The notes: a model not told the origin generated them from the letters alone. A stretch of DNA of 64,000 nucleotides from Vreelandella neptunia (GCF_034479615.1 NZ_CP140255.1:1116001-1180000), one strand, 5' to 3'. Positions 36,359-46,198 are shown, counted from the stretch's first letter. Translations and numbers: made by a program.

Positions 36359-36411
36359 TACGTCATTTTGATGAGAGGAGGCACCGGGAAGCACAAACCC
36401 TAAACATCCGG

Positions 36412-37341
36412 TTATTTCCATCGCCGCCACTGCTGCGCCAGCCACTGCACTACACGCTGCCAGACAGTGGCGTTTTGCGTTTTATCAACGGAGGTAGGGC
36501 GAGGGGCGGGGCGGTTTAAAAAGTCGCGAATGGGGTTAACCTGTGCTGGCTTATCCAGCATGGGCGCGTGGCCGCAGTGTGGCACGGTAAGTGTCACAAG
36601 TTTAGGTTGCACTGCGGCCATCCGCGGCAGCGTTTCCGGGTCTAAAAGCGTGGACTCCTCGCCGCGTATCACCATCGTCGGGCAGCGAATATTCGCCCAG
36701 TCTGCCCACATGTCGCGTGGTGTATCGTGTACAAACTGCTCCCCAATGCGTGGATCAAAGTGATACGTCCAACTGCCATCCGGTAATCGACGGGCACTGT
36801 TGAGTGCTAGCTCGCGCCGTGCGGATTCATCGGTAATACCGAAGCTAGCGTAGTGCCGGTTGAGCTCTTGCTGGAGTTCGCTAAAGGTAGAGAAGCGGTG
36901 GGTCACGCCGAAATAGCTGGAGAGGCCAATAAGACCCTGTGTGTTCAGCTCAGGCCCAACGTCGTTAAGAATCAGCCGGGAAATACGCGCACTGTGCTGT
37001 GGATCAGCGGCGATCAACATACCTAGCAGGCCACCCATCGAGGTGCCCAGCCAATCAACATACTCGAGTTCAAAGTGATCGAGTAACGCGATCGCTACCG
37101 TCACATAATGGCTATAAAGGTAGTCGTGAGCAGGGAACAGTGACCAACTTGATAGTCCACGTCCAGGGGTGTCCGGGGCGAGAACCCGCCATTCACTGCC
37201 GAGTTCCTGCGCCAGTGCTCTAAAGTCGCCACCGTGGCGGGCAAGGCCGTGCCAGGCGACCAGGGTGCGGGGGGCGGTAGGATTCCAGATGCGTACAGCC
37301 ACTTCTAATTCGCGTACGCGTACAAACTCCAAGGCATCCAT
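36412..37341 (-). CDS. Alpha/beta hydrolase
   Basis: A 309-residue alpha/beta-fold hydrolase. The nucleophile elbow is GTSMGG (serine near residue 101), the acid is probably the Asp after ESTLL, and the catalytic histidine is in CGHAPML (residue about 260). The oxyanion segment is WHGLARHGGDF. The substrate is unknown; esterase or lactonase are typical. It lies downstream of the TetR gene in the same direction, 77 bp away, and may be co-transcribed with it. Confidence 0.88.
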   Translation of the reverse strand: MDALEFVRVRELEVAVRIWNPTAPRTLVAWHGLARHGGDFRALAQELGSEWRVLAPDTPGRGLSSWSLFPAHDYLYSHYVTVAIALLDHFELEYVDWLGTSMGGLLGMLIAADPQHSARISRLILNDVGPELNTQGLIGLSSYFGVTHRFSTFSELQQELNRHYASFGITDESARRELALNSARRLPDGSWTYHFDPRIGEQFVHDTPRDMWADWANIRCPTMVIRGEESTLLDPETLPRMAAVQPKLVTLTVPHCGHAPMLDKPAQVNPIRDFLNRPAPRPTSVDKTQNATVWQRVVQWLAQQWRRWK

Positions 37342-37418
37342 AGTGTGCTCACACGGCTATAACAGTAGTGCCAGTATTAACACATTTGCTGCACTGCAGC
37401 GAGGATGGGATTAACTGT

Positions 37419-38030
37419 TTAACGCTGCATTAAACGAATAGCGGTATCAATCAGCTCACCACCGCGCTCACTGATGGAAAAAGCTTCGGGGTTACGTAGC
37501 CAGTCATGGAAAAGGCCGCCGAGCATGGATTGCATTAGCCGCGTCGCCATTTCGGGGCTGAGATCTTCGCGCAATATCTTTTGCTGCTTAGCTAGCACAA
37601 AGACATCGAGCATTTCCTCAAAGCACTCATTGCCGATCTTGTCCTGCATTTCTAACGGATTAATATCGCTAAAAAATTCGCAGCGATGCAGTAAAATCGA
37701 CAGTATCCGCTGGTAAGAGGGTTGCTCAAGGCGCACCAAGCCCGCATGGCAAGCCAGTCGTATAGACTCCAGCGGTGATAATTCGGCGTCAGCTTTGTCG
37801 ACTTCATCCATCAGCGACTGGAAGGGCATACGCACCTGTTCAACCAGTGCCATGAACAGGTCGCCTTTGTTTTTAAAGTGCCAATAAACGGCACCACGGG
37901 TGAGGCCTGCATGGCGAGCAATTTGCTCAAGGGAAGTGCGCGCCACGCCTTTGGCAAAGAATACCTCTTCAGCAGCGTCAAGCAGTGCTTCTCGGGTAGC
38001 AGCCGCTTCTGCTTTGGTCTTTCTTGCCAT
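37419..38030 (-). CDS. TetR family efflux repressor (AcrR/TtgR-like)
   Basis: A 203-residue TetR repressor with the N-terminal helix-turn-helix (residues 25-60: TSLEQIARHAGLTRGAVYWHFKNKGDLF split across its helices) and an AcrR-type C-terminal ligand domain. AcrR/TtgR proteins repress RND pump operons and their own genes and release DNA on binding drugs. The upstream site at 38088-38110 has the same pattern as the site before the tolC gene at 29377, so it very likely controls that operon although it is about 2 kb past its end. Confidence 0.92.
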   Translation of the reverse strand: MARKTKAEAAATREALLDAAEEVFFAKGVARTSLEQIARHAGLTRGAVYWHFKNKGDLFMALVEQVRMPFQSLMDEVDKADAELSPLESIRLACHAGLVRLEQPSYQRILSILLHRCEFFSDINPLEMQDKIGNECFEEMLDVFVLAKQQKILREDLSPEMATRLMQSMLGGLFHDWLRNPEAFSISERGGELIDTAIRLMQR

Positions 38031-38087
38031 GGAAATACAACCTCATAATCGGACACAGTATGGTCACATTTTAACCTAAGCAGCAGA

Positions 38088-38110
38088 ATATTTACATTCA
38101 AAACTGTATG
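38088..38110 (-). promoter_or_regulatory. Autoregulatory operator of the TetR gene
   Basis: On the minus strand the sequence reads CATACA-N4-TGAATGTAA-N-TAT, the same arrangement as at 29377-29399. It is about 58 bp upstream of the TetR start codon. The flanks form an 8-bp inverted repeat (AATATTTA/TAAATATT, 38087-38120). Confidence 0.7.
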
Positions 38111-38246
38111 GATAAATATTCCATCTCATAACGTGTATTAACAAATTCGTCATTTTGCGACTGGAAGCGTATAAACGGGCAATGAGACTGGCCCACATAG
38201 CACTAACGTCGTGAGCAAAACGAATTAAAAAAACAGGACAGAAAGC

Positions 38247-39278
38247 ATGGCGCGAGCTCCTTTTCAGCTGGGTGAACATACCATTATGCCCGGCCAACGC
38301 TTACAAGTTGATGTGCCGGTGGCGCGCTTATATACCCATACCCCCCTGCATATACCTGTCGAAGTCGTTCATGGCCGCAAGGATGGCCCGGTGCTGTTGG
38401 TATGTGGCGGCATTCACGGCGATGAAATCAATGGGGTGGAGATTGTTCGTCGGGTACTGCGCGCGAAAGCGATTAGTAGTATCCGCGGGACCTTGATCGC
38501 TGTGCCGGTTGTGAACGTACTTGGTTTCTTGCAGCAAACCCGCTATTTGCCTGATCGGCGTGATCTAAATCGCTGTTTTCCAGGCAGCGAGTCAGGGTCA
38601 CTCGGCGGCCGTATTGCAAATTTGTTTCGCGAACAAATCGTCGATCACGCTACCCATATTATTGACCTGCATACCGGCGCAATCCATCGCACTAATCTGC
38701 CGCAGATTCGTGCACAACTCCGTCCTGGAAGCGAAACCGAGCGCATGGCCGATGCTTTCGGTGCGCCCGTGGTGCTGAATGCGGAACTGCGTGAAGGTAG
38801 TCTGCGCCACTATGCCCAGAACCGCGGGATTCCAGTGCTGACCTATGAAGCCGGTGAGGCGTTGCGTTTTGACGAGTGGGCGATTGCCCCCGGCGTTCGC
38901 GGGGTTCTGCGGGTAATGCGACGGTTAGGCATGCTGACCGGCGAACAGCGCCGCCGCACGCCAGCACCCGCGGAGCTTGCTAAAGGGTCAAGCTGGGCCC
39001 GGGCACCTATCGACGGCATTTTGCGGCCCAAGGTGCGCCTAGGCGCCCGCGTTGCCAAAGGCGAGGTGCTGGGCAAAGTCGCTGACCCCTTTGGCAATGA
39101 CGAGGGCGAAGTGCGCGCCGTCGCCGACGGTATTGTGATTGGCATGAGTCGCTTGCCCTTGGCCAATGAAGGCGAGGCGCTGTTCCATATTGCCCGTTTT
39201 GATGAAATTGATGAGGCTGAAACGGCTATTGAGAGCTTTAACTCAAGCTTGGTGCCGCCACCTGATTCGTTTTATTAA
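38247..39278 (+). CDS. Succinylglutamate desuccinylase/aspartoacylase family protein (M14)
   Basis: A 343-residue zinc hydrolase of the AstE/aspartoacylase branch of M14. Zinc-binding motifs GGIHGDE (H and E near residues 59-62) and IIDLHTG (His near 145) are visible, and the substrate-binding RDLNRCFPG is intact. A C-terminal extension (residues 255-320: biotinyl-lipoyl-like beta fold) is typical of this subgroup. It probably removes an acyl group from an amino acid or peptide; the exact substrate is unknown. It starts 216 bp from the divergent TetR gene. Confidence 0.88.
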   Translation: MARAPFQLGEHTIMPGQRLQVDVPVARLYTHTPLHIPVEVVHGRKDGPVLLVCGGIHGDEINGVEIVRRVLRAKAISSIRGTLIAVPVVNVLGFLQQTRYLPDRRDLNRCFPGSESGSLGGRIANLFREQIVDHATHIIDLHTGAIHRTNLPQIRAQLRPGSETERMADAFGAPVVLNAELREGSLRHYAQNRGIPVLTYEAGEALRFDEWAIAPGVRGVLRVMRRLGMLTGEQRRRTPAPAELAKGSSWARAPIDGILRPKVRLGARVAKGEVLGKVADPFGNDEGEVRAVADGIVIGMSRLPLANEGEALFHIARFDEIDEAETAIESFNSSLVPPPDSFY

Positions 39279-39485
39279 TCGTCATTAATAACTAAAAGCT
39301 ATCGCTTTGATAGTTAAGGATTAGCTACTATAAATGGCAAGTTAGCAACCGTTTGACTATACCTAGGGGTGGGCTTTGTTAGCGGCTGTTAAAATGATAA
39401 CAACTAAAATAGATAGCTAAGCTTTCATCGTACTCGAACGAGTGGCGATCAAACGCCACGTCTACCGTGACATGGAGGAAAAGCG

Positions 39486-40955
39486 ATGACGAGCGATAAA
39501 CCTAAGCACACCACAACGGATGCGGGCATAGGAGTCAACAGTGATGAACACTCACTCTCAGTAGGCCCCGATGGGCCGATTGTTCTGCATGATCACTATT
39601 TGATGGAGCAGATGGCTGCCTTTAACCGTGAAATGATTCCGAATCGTCAGCCCCACGCAAAAGGGAGTGGCGCCTTTGGTCACTTCCAAGTCACTCACGA
39701 CGTTAGCCAATACACCAAAGCTGACTTTCTCCAACCGGGCAAGAAAACCGAGATGTTGGCTCGTTTCTCGACGGTGGCCGGTGAGGCGGGTAGTCCGGAC
39801 ACTTGGCGCGATCCTCGTGGCTTCTCGCTGAAGTTCTACACCGAAGAGGGCAACTTCGACATGGTGGGTAACAATACCCCTGTGTTCTTCGTTCGCGATC
39901 CGCTCAAATTCCAGCACTTTATCCACTCACAAAAGCGTCGAGCGGATAACGGCTTGCGTGATCACGATATGCAGTGGGACTTCTGGACGCTTTCGCCGCA
40001 ATCTGCACACCAAGTAACCTGGCTAATGGGCGATCGTGGTATCCCCGCCACTTGGCGCCACATGAACGGCTATTCCAGCCATACCTATATGTGGGTGAAC
40101 GCTGAAGGCGAGCGCTTTTGGGTGAAGTACCACTTCAAAACTGATCAGGGCATTAAGTGCATGACCCAGGAACAGGCCGATAAGATGGCGGGCGCGGATG
40201 CCGACTACCATCGACGTGATCTGTTCGACGCCATCAAACGCGGCGATTATCCTACCTGGACGCTGCAAGTTCAGATTATGCCGTTCGAAGATGCCAAGAC
40301 CTACCACATCAACCCCTTCGATTTGACCAAGGTATGGCCGCACGCCGATTACCCGCTGCAAGAAGTCGGTAAAATGACCTTGGATCGCAACCCTGTAGAT
40401 TTCCACAGCCAAATCGAACAGGCAGCGTTTCAGCCCAGCAACGCCGTACCGGGTACCGGTTTCTCGCCGGATAAAATGCTGTTGGCGCGGGTAATATCCT
40501 ACGCTGATGCGCACCGTGCGCGTTTAGGTGTGAACTACCAACATATCCCCGTTAACGCGCCCAAGACCCCGGTTAACAGTTACAGCCAGGGTGGCAAGAT
40601 GCGTATTAACCACTCCACCGACCCGGTGTACGCACCTAATAGCAAAGGGGGCGCGCACGCCAACCCTGAAAGGTACCCGGAAGATGCGGTATGGGAGACG
40701 GACGGCGAGCTGGTTCGCGCCGCCTATACGCTGCGCCCGGGCGATGGCGACTTCAACCAAGCCAATGATCTGGTCAATAAGGTGATGGATGATGCCGCCC
40801 GTGACCGATTGGTAAACAACATTGTTGGCCACGTTTCCGATGGTGTGGAAGAGCCGGTGCTATCACGGGTATTTGAGTACTGGAAAAACGTCGACCAAAC
40901 GATCGGCGAGCGTGTCGAGCAGGGCGTAATGGCGAACCGCCGCGAAAACGGCTAG
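39486..40955 (+). CDS. Monofunctional heme catalase (small-subunit, KatA-like)
   Basis: A 489-residue clade-type small-subunit catalase that splits hydrogen peroxide in the cytoplasm. The distal His is in [12 protein letters not shown] (around residue 57), the distal Asn in [11 protein letters not shown], and the proximal heme tyrosine in [12 protein letters not shown]. The ribosome site GGAGG precedes the ATG. I looked for an OxyR site in the 207 bp upstream region and found no convincing match. A terminator follows at 40982. Confidence 0.97.
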   Translation: MTSDKPKHTTTDAGIGVNSDEHSLSVGPDGPIVLHDHYLMEQMAAFNREMIPNRQPHAKGSGAFGHFQVTHDVSQYTKADFLQPGKKTEMLARFSTVAGEAGSPDTWRDPRGFSLKFYTEEGNFDMVGNNTPVFFVRDPLKFQHFIHSQKRRADNGLRDHDMQWDFWTLSPQSAHQVTWLMGDRGIPATWRHMNGYSSHTYMWVNAEGERFWVKYHFKTDQGIKCMTQEQADKMAGADADYHRRDLFDAIKRGDYPTWTLQVQIMPFEDAKTYHINPFDLTKVWPHADYPLQEVGKMTLDRNPVDFHSQIEQAAFQPSNAVPGTGFSPDKMLLARVISYADAHRARLGVNYQHIPVNAPKTPVNSYSQGGKMRINHSTDPVYAPNSKGGAHANPERYPEDAVWETDGELVRAAYTLRPGDGDFNQANDLVNKVMDDAARDRLVNNIVGHVSDGVEEPVLSRVFEYWKNVDQTIGERVEQGVMANRRENG

Positions 40956-40981
40956 TAAGCCTACGCTACTAGGAAGAAGAA

Positions 40982-41008
40982 CCCGCTACGCTTGCGTAGC
41001 GGGTTTTT
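40982..41008 (+). terminator. Rho-independent terminator after the catalase gene
   Basis: CCCGCTACG and CGTAGCGGG form a 9-bp stem around a 4-base loop (CTTG), followed by seven T. It also lies 12 bp from the stop of convergent dusA. Confidence 0.9.
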
Positions 41009-41020
41009 TATACAACGCAC

Positions 41021-42058
41021 TTATACAACGAACTCTGGTTCGTTCACCAAGCTAAGCGCGTCATCAAATAGGCGCAATCCTGCGCCTTCTTTATGGGCGT
41101 GTTCTGACAAATGACGCCGAAAGCGCCTGCCGCCAGGGCAACCCTGAAACAAGCCCAGCAGGTGACGGGTAATATGATTCAGCTTCGCGCCTTCATCCAG
41201 GCGCTGCTGAATATACGGCCGGAATGCAATTGCGGCATCCAAGCGGCTCGCCGCCGGGCCTTGCTCTCCAAACAGCTGCTCATCGACGCCCGCGAGCAGC
41301 CACGGGTTTTGATACGCCTCACGCCCCACCATCACGCTATCCACATGGGTAAGCTGCGCTTGGCACTCCGCCAGCGTTTTAATTCCACCGTTAATGCCAA
41401 TATGCAATTCAGGTCGGCTCTGCTTTAAACGATGAACGCGGGGGTAGTTAAGCGGCGGGACATCGCGGTTCTGCTTGGGCGACAAACCCTGCAGCCACGC
41501 CTTACGGGCGTGAACGGTAAACACCTCGCAGCCTGCGTCAGCAACGATTGCGATAAACCGCTCAAGGTCGGCATCTTCATCCTGGTCATCAATGCCAATA
41601 CGGCACTTCACCGTGACCGGAATAGATACCGCTGCCTGCATCGCCCGCACTGCCTCGGCTACCTTCTCGGGGTAACCCATCAAGCAGGCGCCAATCAGGT
41701 TGTTCTGCACGCGGTCGCTCGGGCAACCCACGTTCAGGTTCACCTCATCGTAGCCCCACGCCTCGGCAATTGCCGTGCACTCCGCCAGCTCACCGGCATC
41801 GCTACCGCCTAACTGCAGCGCAAGCGGATGCTCCACCTCGCTATAGCCCAAAAAGCGCTCACGGGGCGTTCCGTGCAAAATCGCACCGGTAGTGACCATC
41901 TCGGTATACAGCAGCGCTCGCTTGGTTAACGTGCGTGCTAGCGCTCTGTAATCGCGGGTTGTCCAGTCCATCATGGGCGCCACGGAGAAAGTTCTATCCA
42001 GCTCCGGGCGGGCAATGCCAGACTTCATGCGGGTTTGCGCGGTTGTGTTATCATTCAT
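41021..42058 (-). CDS. dusA: tRNA dihydrouridine synthase A
   Basis: A 345-residue flavin-dependent enzyme that reduces uridine 20/20a in tRNA D-loops. The FMN-binding start VAPMMDWTTRDYR and the catalytic-cysteine motif NLNVGCPSDRVQ are intact; the DusA-specific C-terminus (GGRRFRRHLSE) is present. dusA is a known integration hot spot: dusA-associated integrases insert at its 5' end, near the MMDWT codons. Here an integrase remnant sits 100 bp from its start at 42159, pointing away from it. Confidence 0.96.
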   Translation of the reverse strand: MNDNTTAQTRMKSGIARPELDRTFSVAPMMDWTTRDYRALARTLTKRALLYTEMVTTGAILHGTPRERFLGYSEVEHPLALQLGGSDAGELAECTAIAEAWGYDEVNLNVGCPSDRVQNNLIGACLMGYPEKVAEAVRAMQAAVSIPVTVKCRIGIDDQDEDADLERFIAIVADAGCEVFTVHARKAWLQGLSPKQNRDVPPLNYPRVHRLKQSRPELHIGINGGIKTLAECQAQLTHVDSVMVGREAYQNPWLLAGVDEQLFGEQGPAASRLDAAIAFRPYIQQRLDEGAKLNHITRHLLGLFQGCPGGRRFRRHLSEHAHKEGAGLRLFDDALSLVNEPEFVV

Positions 42059-42158
42059 AACTGTTCATGTTTACAGTGGTTTGGCGGCGTTTTTCATGGT
42101 TCGTTGGTATATATTTGGTACTTGAGCCGCTTTCGATTTGTACATCTGAGAGGCAAGT

Positions 42159-42266
42159 ATGGCAACGGTTCGCAAGCGCCGTAAAAAGGACGGCAGTTTC
42201 TCATATACTGCCCATTTTAGCATTCTCAGAAAGGGCCATACGCTGAAGCCTGTGTTTAAGCCGTAA
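42159..42266 (+). pseudogene. Truncated tyrosine-recombinase (integrase) N-terminus
   Basis: A 35-codon frame starting ATG at 42159 encodes MATVRKRRKKDGSFSYTAH-type sequence, which matches the N-terminal arm-binding start of phage integrases, then ends at TAA 42264-42266. The catalytic domain is missing. It is preceded by GAGAGG. It lies directly beside the 5' end of dusA, where dusA-specific integrases normally sit, so this is most likely the scar of a lost genomic island. The 3' end runs into the convergent TauE/SafE gene by 11 bp, which suggests a deletion joint. Confidence 0.6.
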
Positions 42267-43062
42267 ACACCGCATACACCATCTGCAGTGCCAGCCCCAT
42301 CAGCATAAAAGCGAATACTCGTTTGAGGAGATTGACGGGTAGTCTATGCGCTAACCTTGCTCCGATAGGGGCGGTAAGAATACTGAAGGGAGCCATTAGC
42401 AGTAGCGCGGGCAGGTAAACATAGCCGAGCGCCGCACTCGGCAGCCCAGCTGTACTCCAACCATTAATGATGTAACCCAGTGCCCCGGCAATCGCGATAG
42501 GGAGCCCTACGGCTGCGGAGGTGCCAATTGCGCGGGGTAGCTTGACGTTGCACCAGGTGAGGAAAGGCACTGTGAGTGAGCCACCGCCAATGGCGACGAG
42601 TGCTGAAATGCCGCCGATGCCCAGGCCCACACCGCTTACGCCGAGAGGGCCAGGTAGGCTGCGGCTCGGTTTGGGCTTAATGTTTGCCAGCATCTGGAGC
42701 GACATTAACACCATAAAGCAGGCGAAAAAGATGGCTAGGCCGCGGGTAGGGAGCAATGCAGCGATAAAGGTCGCCAAAAAAGTGCCGATTAATATGCCGG
42801 GGGTGATAAAGCGCACGATGTCCCAGCGAACGGCACCGTGCCGGTGGTGGGAGAACAAACTAGCAGTAGAGGCAGGAATGATGGCCGCCATGGCGGTGCC
42901 TAAGGCCAAGTGGGCAAGGTGTTCGTGGGGCACGCCTTGGAGTACAAAAAGGGAGGTGAGAATCGGCACCATAATGCCGCCACCGCCAATCCCCAATAAA
43001 CCTGCCATCAAACCTACAAAACCGCCCAGTGCTACATAGGCCAACCACCAAATGATGTCCAA
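42256..43062 (-). CDS. TauE/SafE family sulfite/anion exporter
   Basis: A 268-residue membrane protein with about eight helices and the duplicated TauE/SafE signature (MAGLLGIGGGGIMVPIL, later VAIGGGSLTVPFLTW). Members export sulfite, sulfoacetate or similar anions. The frame runs upstream to 43398 but that part is not protein-like; I start at the TTG at 43062 because TAGGAG lies 8 bases upstream and the sequence after it (DIIWWLAYVALGG) starts the first helix. An anion substrate cannot be named. Confidence 0.87.
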   Translation of the reverse strand: MDIIWWLAYVALGGFVGLMAGLLGIGGGGIMVPILTSLFVLQGVPHEHLAHLALGTAMAAIIPASTASLFSHHRHGAVRWDIVRFITPGILIGTFLATFIAALLPTRGLAIFFACFMVLMSLQMLANIKPKPSRSLPGPLGVSGVGLGIGGISALVAIGGGSLTVPFLTWCNVKLPRAIGTSAAVGLPIAIAGALGYIINGWSTAGLPSAALGYVYLPALLLMAPFSILTAPIGARLAHRLPVNLLKRVFAFMLMGLALQMVYAVFTA

Positions 43063-43283
43063 AGCCGCTGCTCCTAAAAGTGTCTTGTTAGCATGATAAG
43101 CATATTGTACCTGAAGCGGTGCCTGTAGCGGGGCCAATACAAGTATTCCACTGTGGTAGCAGCTATGCAGTGGTAAGCTGCTAGGAGCCTGACAGGCGGA
43201 ACGCTGATCTACTGAAAATTCGTGTGCTTTTCGCGACGATCGGTCAAGCCTGAAAGGCTCCGGGGCAATATTTTGGAGTGCAT

Positions 43284-43880
43284 ATGCGCAATGTATTAAG
43301 CAGTGTTGGTGTGTTGATGATATCCGTTGCGCTATTTGCAGGCTGTAGCGAAACAGACAAGCCGAGTGAGCCGGTATCAACAACTGAGCAAACATCAACT
43401 CCTGAGTCCACAGCTGCTGAGATAGACGTGGCTGCGGCAGAAGAAGTGGCGCCTCTTGTCGTCGAGATAACGGCGCATGTATCGCTGCGCAGCGATCGAC
43501 GGTTAATGGTGGAAGGTGAAAGCAACTTGCCTGATGAGACGCTGGTGCAAATTATTGTCGAGCGCGAGATCAGCAGCGTCCGTTGGCGTGAGCGGACACG
43601 TATAGGGGATGGGGAATTCGCAGCAGGGCCATTTGGGCCTGGCAGTGGCTTACCCGATGGTGGCTATATAGTGCAGGTTGAGGTTTCCGAAGGCAGTGTG
43701 CAGCCGGAAGCCGTTCAGGCGCGTATTGGCCAAGAGGGCCAGCACCTGGCGGGAGAGCTGGTAAATCAATCCCGCCATGGGCTGGGCCAAGTGGCCACCT
43801 ACTCACGGCGCTTCTTGGTGGGGAGTGAGCCAAGGCAAACGCGTGACCAGGTGGAAGTGCTAGAGAGTCCGGGGAGATAG
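43284..43880 (+). CDS. Putative lipoprotein of unknown function
   Basis: A 198-residue protein with a lipoprotein signal (MRNVLSSVGVLMISVALFAGC; lipobox FAGC, cysteine near residue 21). A threonine/glutamate-rich linker follows (residues 24-60), then a beta-rich domain (residues 62-150: SLRSDRRLMVEGESNLP and PFGPGSGLPDGGY). I recognise no family. The ATG at 43284 has GGAG 5 bases upstream and is preferred to the GTG at 43278. It converges on the XRE gene, 5 bp away. Confidence 0.75.
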   Translation: MRNVLSSVGVLMISVALFAGCSETDKPSEPVSTTEQTSTPESTAAEIDVAAAEEVAPLVVEITAHVSLRSDRRLMVEGESNLPDETLVQIIVEREISSVRWRERTRIGDGEFAAGPFGPGSGLPDGGYIVQVEVSEGSVQPEAVQARIGQEGQHLAGELVNQSRHGLGQVATYSRRFLVGSEPRQTRDQVEVLESPGR

Positions 43881-43885
43881 ACGCT

Positions 43886-44410
43886 TTAGGCAGGATGCCA
43901 ATGGGCTAACAGTACTGCATGGATCGATGTGTCGCTTAGGGCTTTGGCGAAGTGCTCAATGACGAAACGATCGTCGCGTTGCACTACATAGTGGCCCGCT
44001 TTGTGAAACACATGGGTTGGCCCAAGCAGCAGAAGATCACCAGCATTAACGGGTGAAAAATCTGTACCTTGGCCGGGTGTTGCCATCACGCACGGTGCTT
44101 TCCAGTCGATGTTCAGCGGGAGATGACTGGGCACTTTAATGGTCGTTGCCTGCACCTGTTCCCAGGGGAGGGGGCCAGTATGGGTCAACGTTAATAGCTC
44201 GGGGGCGCTATCACCTTCCAATAGAGTTGCCAGGGAGCAGTCGAGTGCATCAGCGAGCGCAACGAGGCGTTCGTGACCGATCTGTTTGATCGCCCCAGAT
44301 TCCCAATAAGAAATGGTGACATCTGACACGCCAACTTTGCGTGCGAGGGCAGCTTTGTTGAGCTTGGCCCTAAGCCGCAGTTGCTTGATACGTGAGCCTA
44401 GCGATTCCAT
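43886..44410 (-). CDS. XRE family regulator with S24-like C-terminal domain
   Basis: A 174-residue regulator with an N-terminal HTH (residues 5-58: LNKAALARKVGVSDVTISYWESG) of the cro/CI type and a C-terminal region (residues 80-165) resembling the S24/LexA-like fold, but without the catalytic serine context or lysine of active self-cleaving repressors. It may be a host regulator or a relic of a mobile element. The start at 44410 is set by AGGAAG 5 bases upstream. A 13-bp palindrome lies 60 bp upstream at 44470-44482. Confidence 0.8.
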   Translation of the reverse strand: MESLGSRIKQLRLRAKLNKAALARKVGVSDVTISYWESGAIKQIGHERLVALADALDCSLATLLEGDSAPELLTLTHTGPLPWEQVQATTIKVPSHLPLNIDWKAPCVMATPGQGTDFSPVNAGDLLLLGPTHVFHKAGHYVVQRDDRFVIEHFAKALSDTSIHAVLLAHWHPA

Positions 44411-44469
44411 TTCGTCTTCCTGATGATGAGCTAACAAGCTCGTTGAATGACTGCCACTACAATAATTTC

Positions 44470-44482
44470 ATCTAATATAGAT
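44470..44482. promoter_or_regulatory. Candidate XRE operator
   Basis: ATCTA-ATA-TAGAT is a perfect 13-bp palindrome nested in a wider inverted repeat (GCCACTA at 44453-44459 and TAGTGGC at 44482-44488). It is 60 bp upstream of the XRE ATG, where autoregulation by the encoded protein would act. Confidence 0.4.
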
Positions 44483-44674
44483 AGTGGCGCTAAGAACATA
44501 CGTTATTGGTCTGTCTCAAGCTTGGGGTATGCACCCAAGGTGTTGCTGCAGAGCCATACTAAGCGATTGTGCTTTAGCGCGCATTAGTGGACAAATAACG
44601 TTGAGTTAATTTCTCTGACGCTTTCTTGCGCTAGTCGTTCCCTGGGCAACGCTGTTGGTTGCGCCTAAGGTGCG

Positions 44675-44680
44675 TATAAT
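44675..44680 (+). promoter_or_regulatory. -10 element of the gltX promoter
   Basis: A perfect TATAAT lies 33 bp upstream of the gltX ATG. I see no good -35 hexamer at the usual distance. The rest of the intergenic stretch (44411-44713) shows only the palindrome at 44470. Confidence 0.6.
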
Positions 44681-44713
44681 ATCGCCATGCATTTTTGCCA
44701 ATAGGACGTTTTC

Positions 44714-46198
44714 ATGACCGTACGTACTCGCATCGCACCTTCTCCCACTGGAGACCCCCACGTTGGTACGGCCTACATCGCGCTTTTTAACCTCTGTTTT
44801 GCGCGTCAGCATGGTGGCCAATTTATACTGCGTATTGAAGACACGGATCGGGTGCGTTCTACACCTGAATCGGAACAGATGATTCTTGATTCACTGCGCT
44901 GGCTGGGTCTTGAGTGGGATGAAGGCCCGGACGTTGGCGGCCCCCACGGCCCTTATCGGCAAAGCGAGCGTGGCGATATATATGCTCAATACGCCCAGCA
45001 GTTGTTGGATGCCGGGCATGCATTTAAGTGTTACCGCACCAGTGAAGAGCTTGATGAGTTGCGTGAAACCCGCAAAGCCGCGGGCTTGCAACTGGCATTG
45101 AAGCCTGCCGACTTGGCATTGGAGAGCCAGGAGCAAGCACGACGTGAACAGGAAGGGTGGCCTTTCGTGGTGCGTATGAACGTGCCCGCCGAAGGCGTTT
45201 GTGTGGTCAATGATATGCTGCGCAGTACGATTGAAGTGGAGTGGGCGCAGGTGGACGCGCAAATTCTGCTTAAGTCAGACGGCATGCCCACTTACCACCT
45301 CGCCAATGTGGTCGACGATCATCTAATGGCGATCACCCATGTATTGCGTGGGGAGGAGTGGATTAACTCCGCACCAAAGCATCAATTGCTGTATGAGTAT
45401 TTTGGTTGGGAAATGCCGCAACTTTGTCACATGCCGCTGCTGCGCAACCCGGATAAATCCAAGCTCTCGAAGCGCAAGAACCCGACCTCCATCAATTACT
45501 ACCGCCGGATGGGCTTTTTACCCCAGGCCGTTACCAACTATTTGGGGCGGATGGGATGGTCGATGCCTGATGAACGCGAAAAATTCAGCCTGCAAGAGAT
45601 GATGGCAGAGTTCGACGTTCAACGTGTCTCGTTAGGTGGCCCGGTGTTTGACCTGGAAAAACTGACCTGGCTGAACGGTGTTTATATCCGTGAAGATCTG
45701 GACGACGATGCCCTGTTGAGCGCCCTTCGCGACTGGGCCTTCAATGAAGCCTATGTTAAGCAGATCCTGCCGCAGGTTCGGCCACGGGTAGAGACGCTCT
45801 CCCAGGTAATGCCCTTGGCAGGGCACTTCTTCTCAGGCCTTCCGGCGCTAACAAAAGAGTCGTTTGATAGCGTGAAGCTCGAGGAAGAGGAGCTGGTTAA
45901 ACTGCTCCAGTTCCTTGTTTGGCGGTTCGAGGGCGTTTCGGCTTGGCACAAAGAGGCGCTGCTGAGCGAAGTGAAGATACTGGCTGAGTATTTTGATTTG
46001 AAAATGAAGGCTTTCCTTGCCCCGGTGTTTATTGCTATTACCGGCAGCACCTCCAGTACCTCTGTGATGGACGCTATGGCAATTCTTGGCTCTGACGTTA
46101 CCCGGGCGCGGCTGCGTAGTGCGATAGAGGTTTTAGGCGGCGTCTCGAAAAAACAGGCGAAGCGCTTTGAAAAGGAGTACCGGGAAATAGTTTCGTGA
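44714..46198 (+). CDS. gltX: Glutamyl-tRNA synthetase
   Basis: A 494-residue class I aminoacyl-tRNA synthetase that charges tRNA-Glu. The HIGH-like motif is in [14 protein letters not shown] (residues 8-21), and the KMSKS-like motif is KLSKRK (around residue 250). Length and C-terminal anticodon-binding domain are normal for gammaproteobacterial GltX. It lies just upstream of a tRNA-Ala and a tRNA-Glu. Confidence 0.97.
   Translation: MTVRTRIAPSPTGDPHVGTAYIALFNLCFARQHGGQFILRIEDTDRVRSTPESEQMILDSLRWLGLEWDEGPDVGGPHGPYRQSERGDIYAQYAQQLLDAGHAFKCYRTSEELDELRETRKAAGLQLALKPADLALESQEQARREQEGWPFVVRMNVPAEGVCVVNDMLRSTIEVEWAQVDAQILLKSDGMPTYHLANVVDDHLMAITHVLRGEEWINSAPKHQLLYEYFGWEMPQLCHMPLLRNPDKSKLSKRKNPTSINYYRRMGFLPQAVTNYLGRMGWSMPDEREKFSLQEMMAEFDVQRVSLGGPVFDLEKLTWLNGVYIREDLDDDALLSALRDWAFNEAYVKQILPQVRPRVETLSQVMPLAGHFFSGLPALTKESFDSVKLEEEELVKLLQFLVWRFEGVSAWHKEALLSEVKILAEYFDLKMKAFLAPVFIAITGSTSSTSVMDAMAILGSDVTRARLRSAIEVLGGVSKKQAKRFEKEYREIVS

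Noticed and set aside
39279..39485. OxyR site upstream of the catalase gene
   Set aside because: ATAG-like motifs are present but do not form the required four-part spacing.
43063..43398. N-terminal extension of the TauE/SafE protein
   Set aside because: The extra residues are low-similarity, Cys/His/Ser-rich and precede a good ribosome site; the real start is near 43062.
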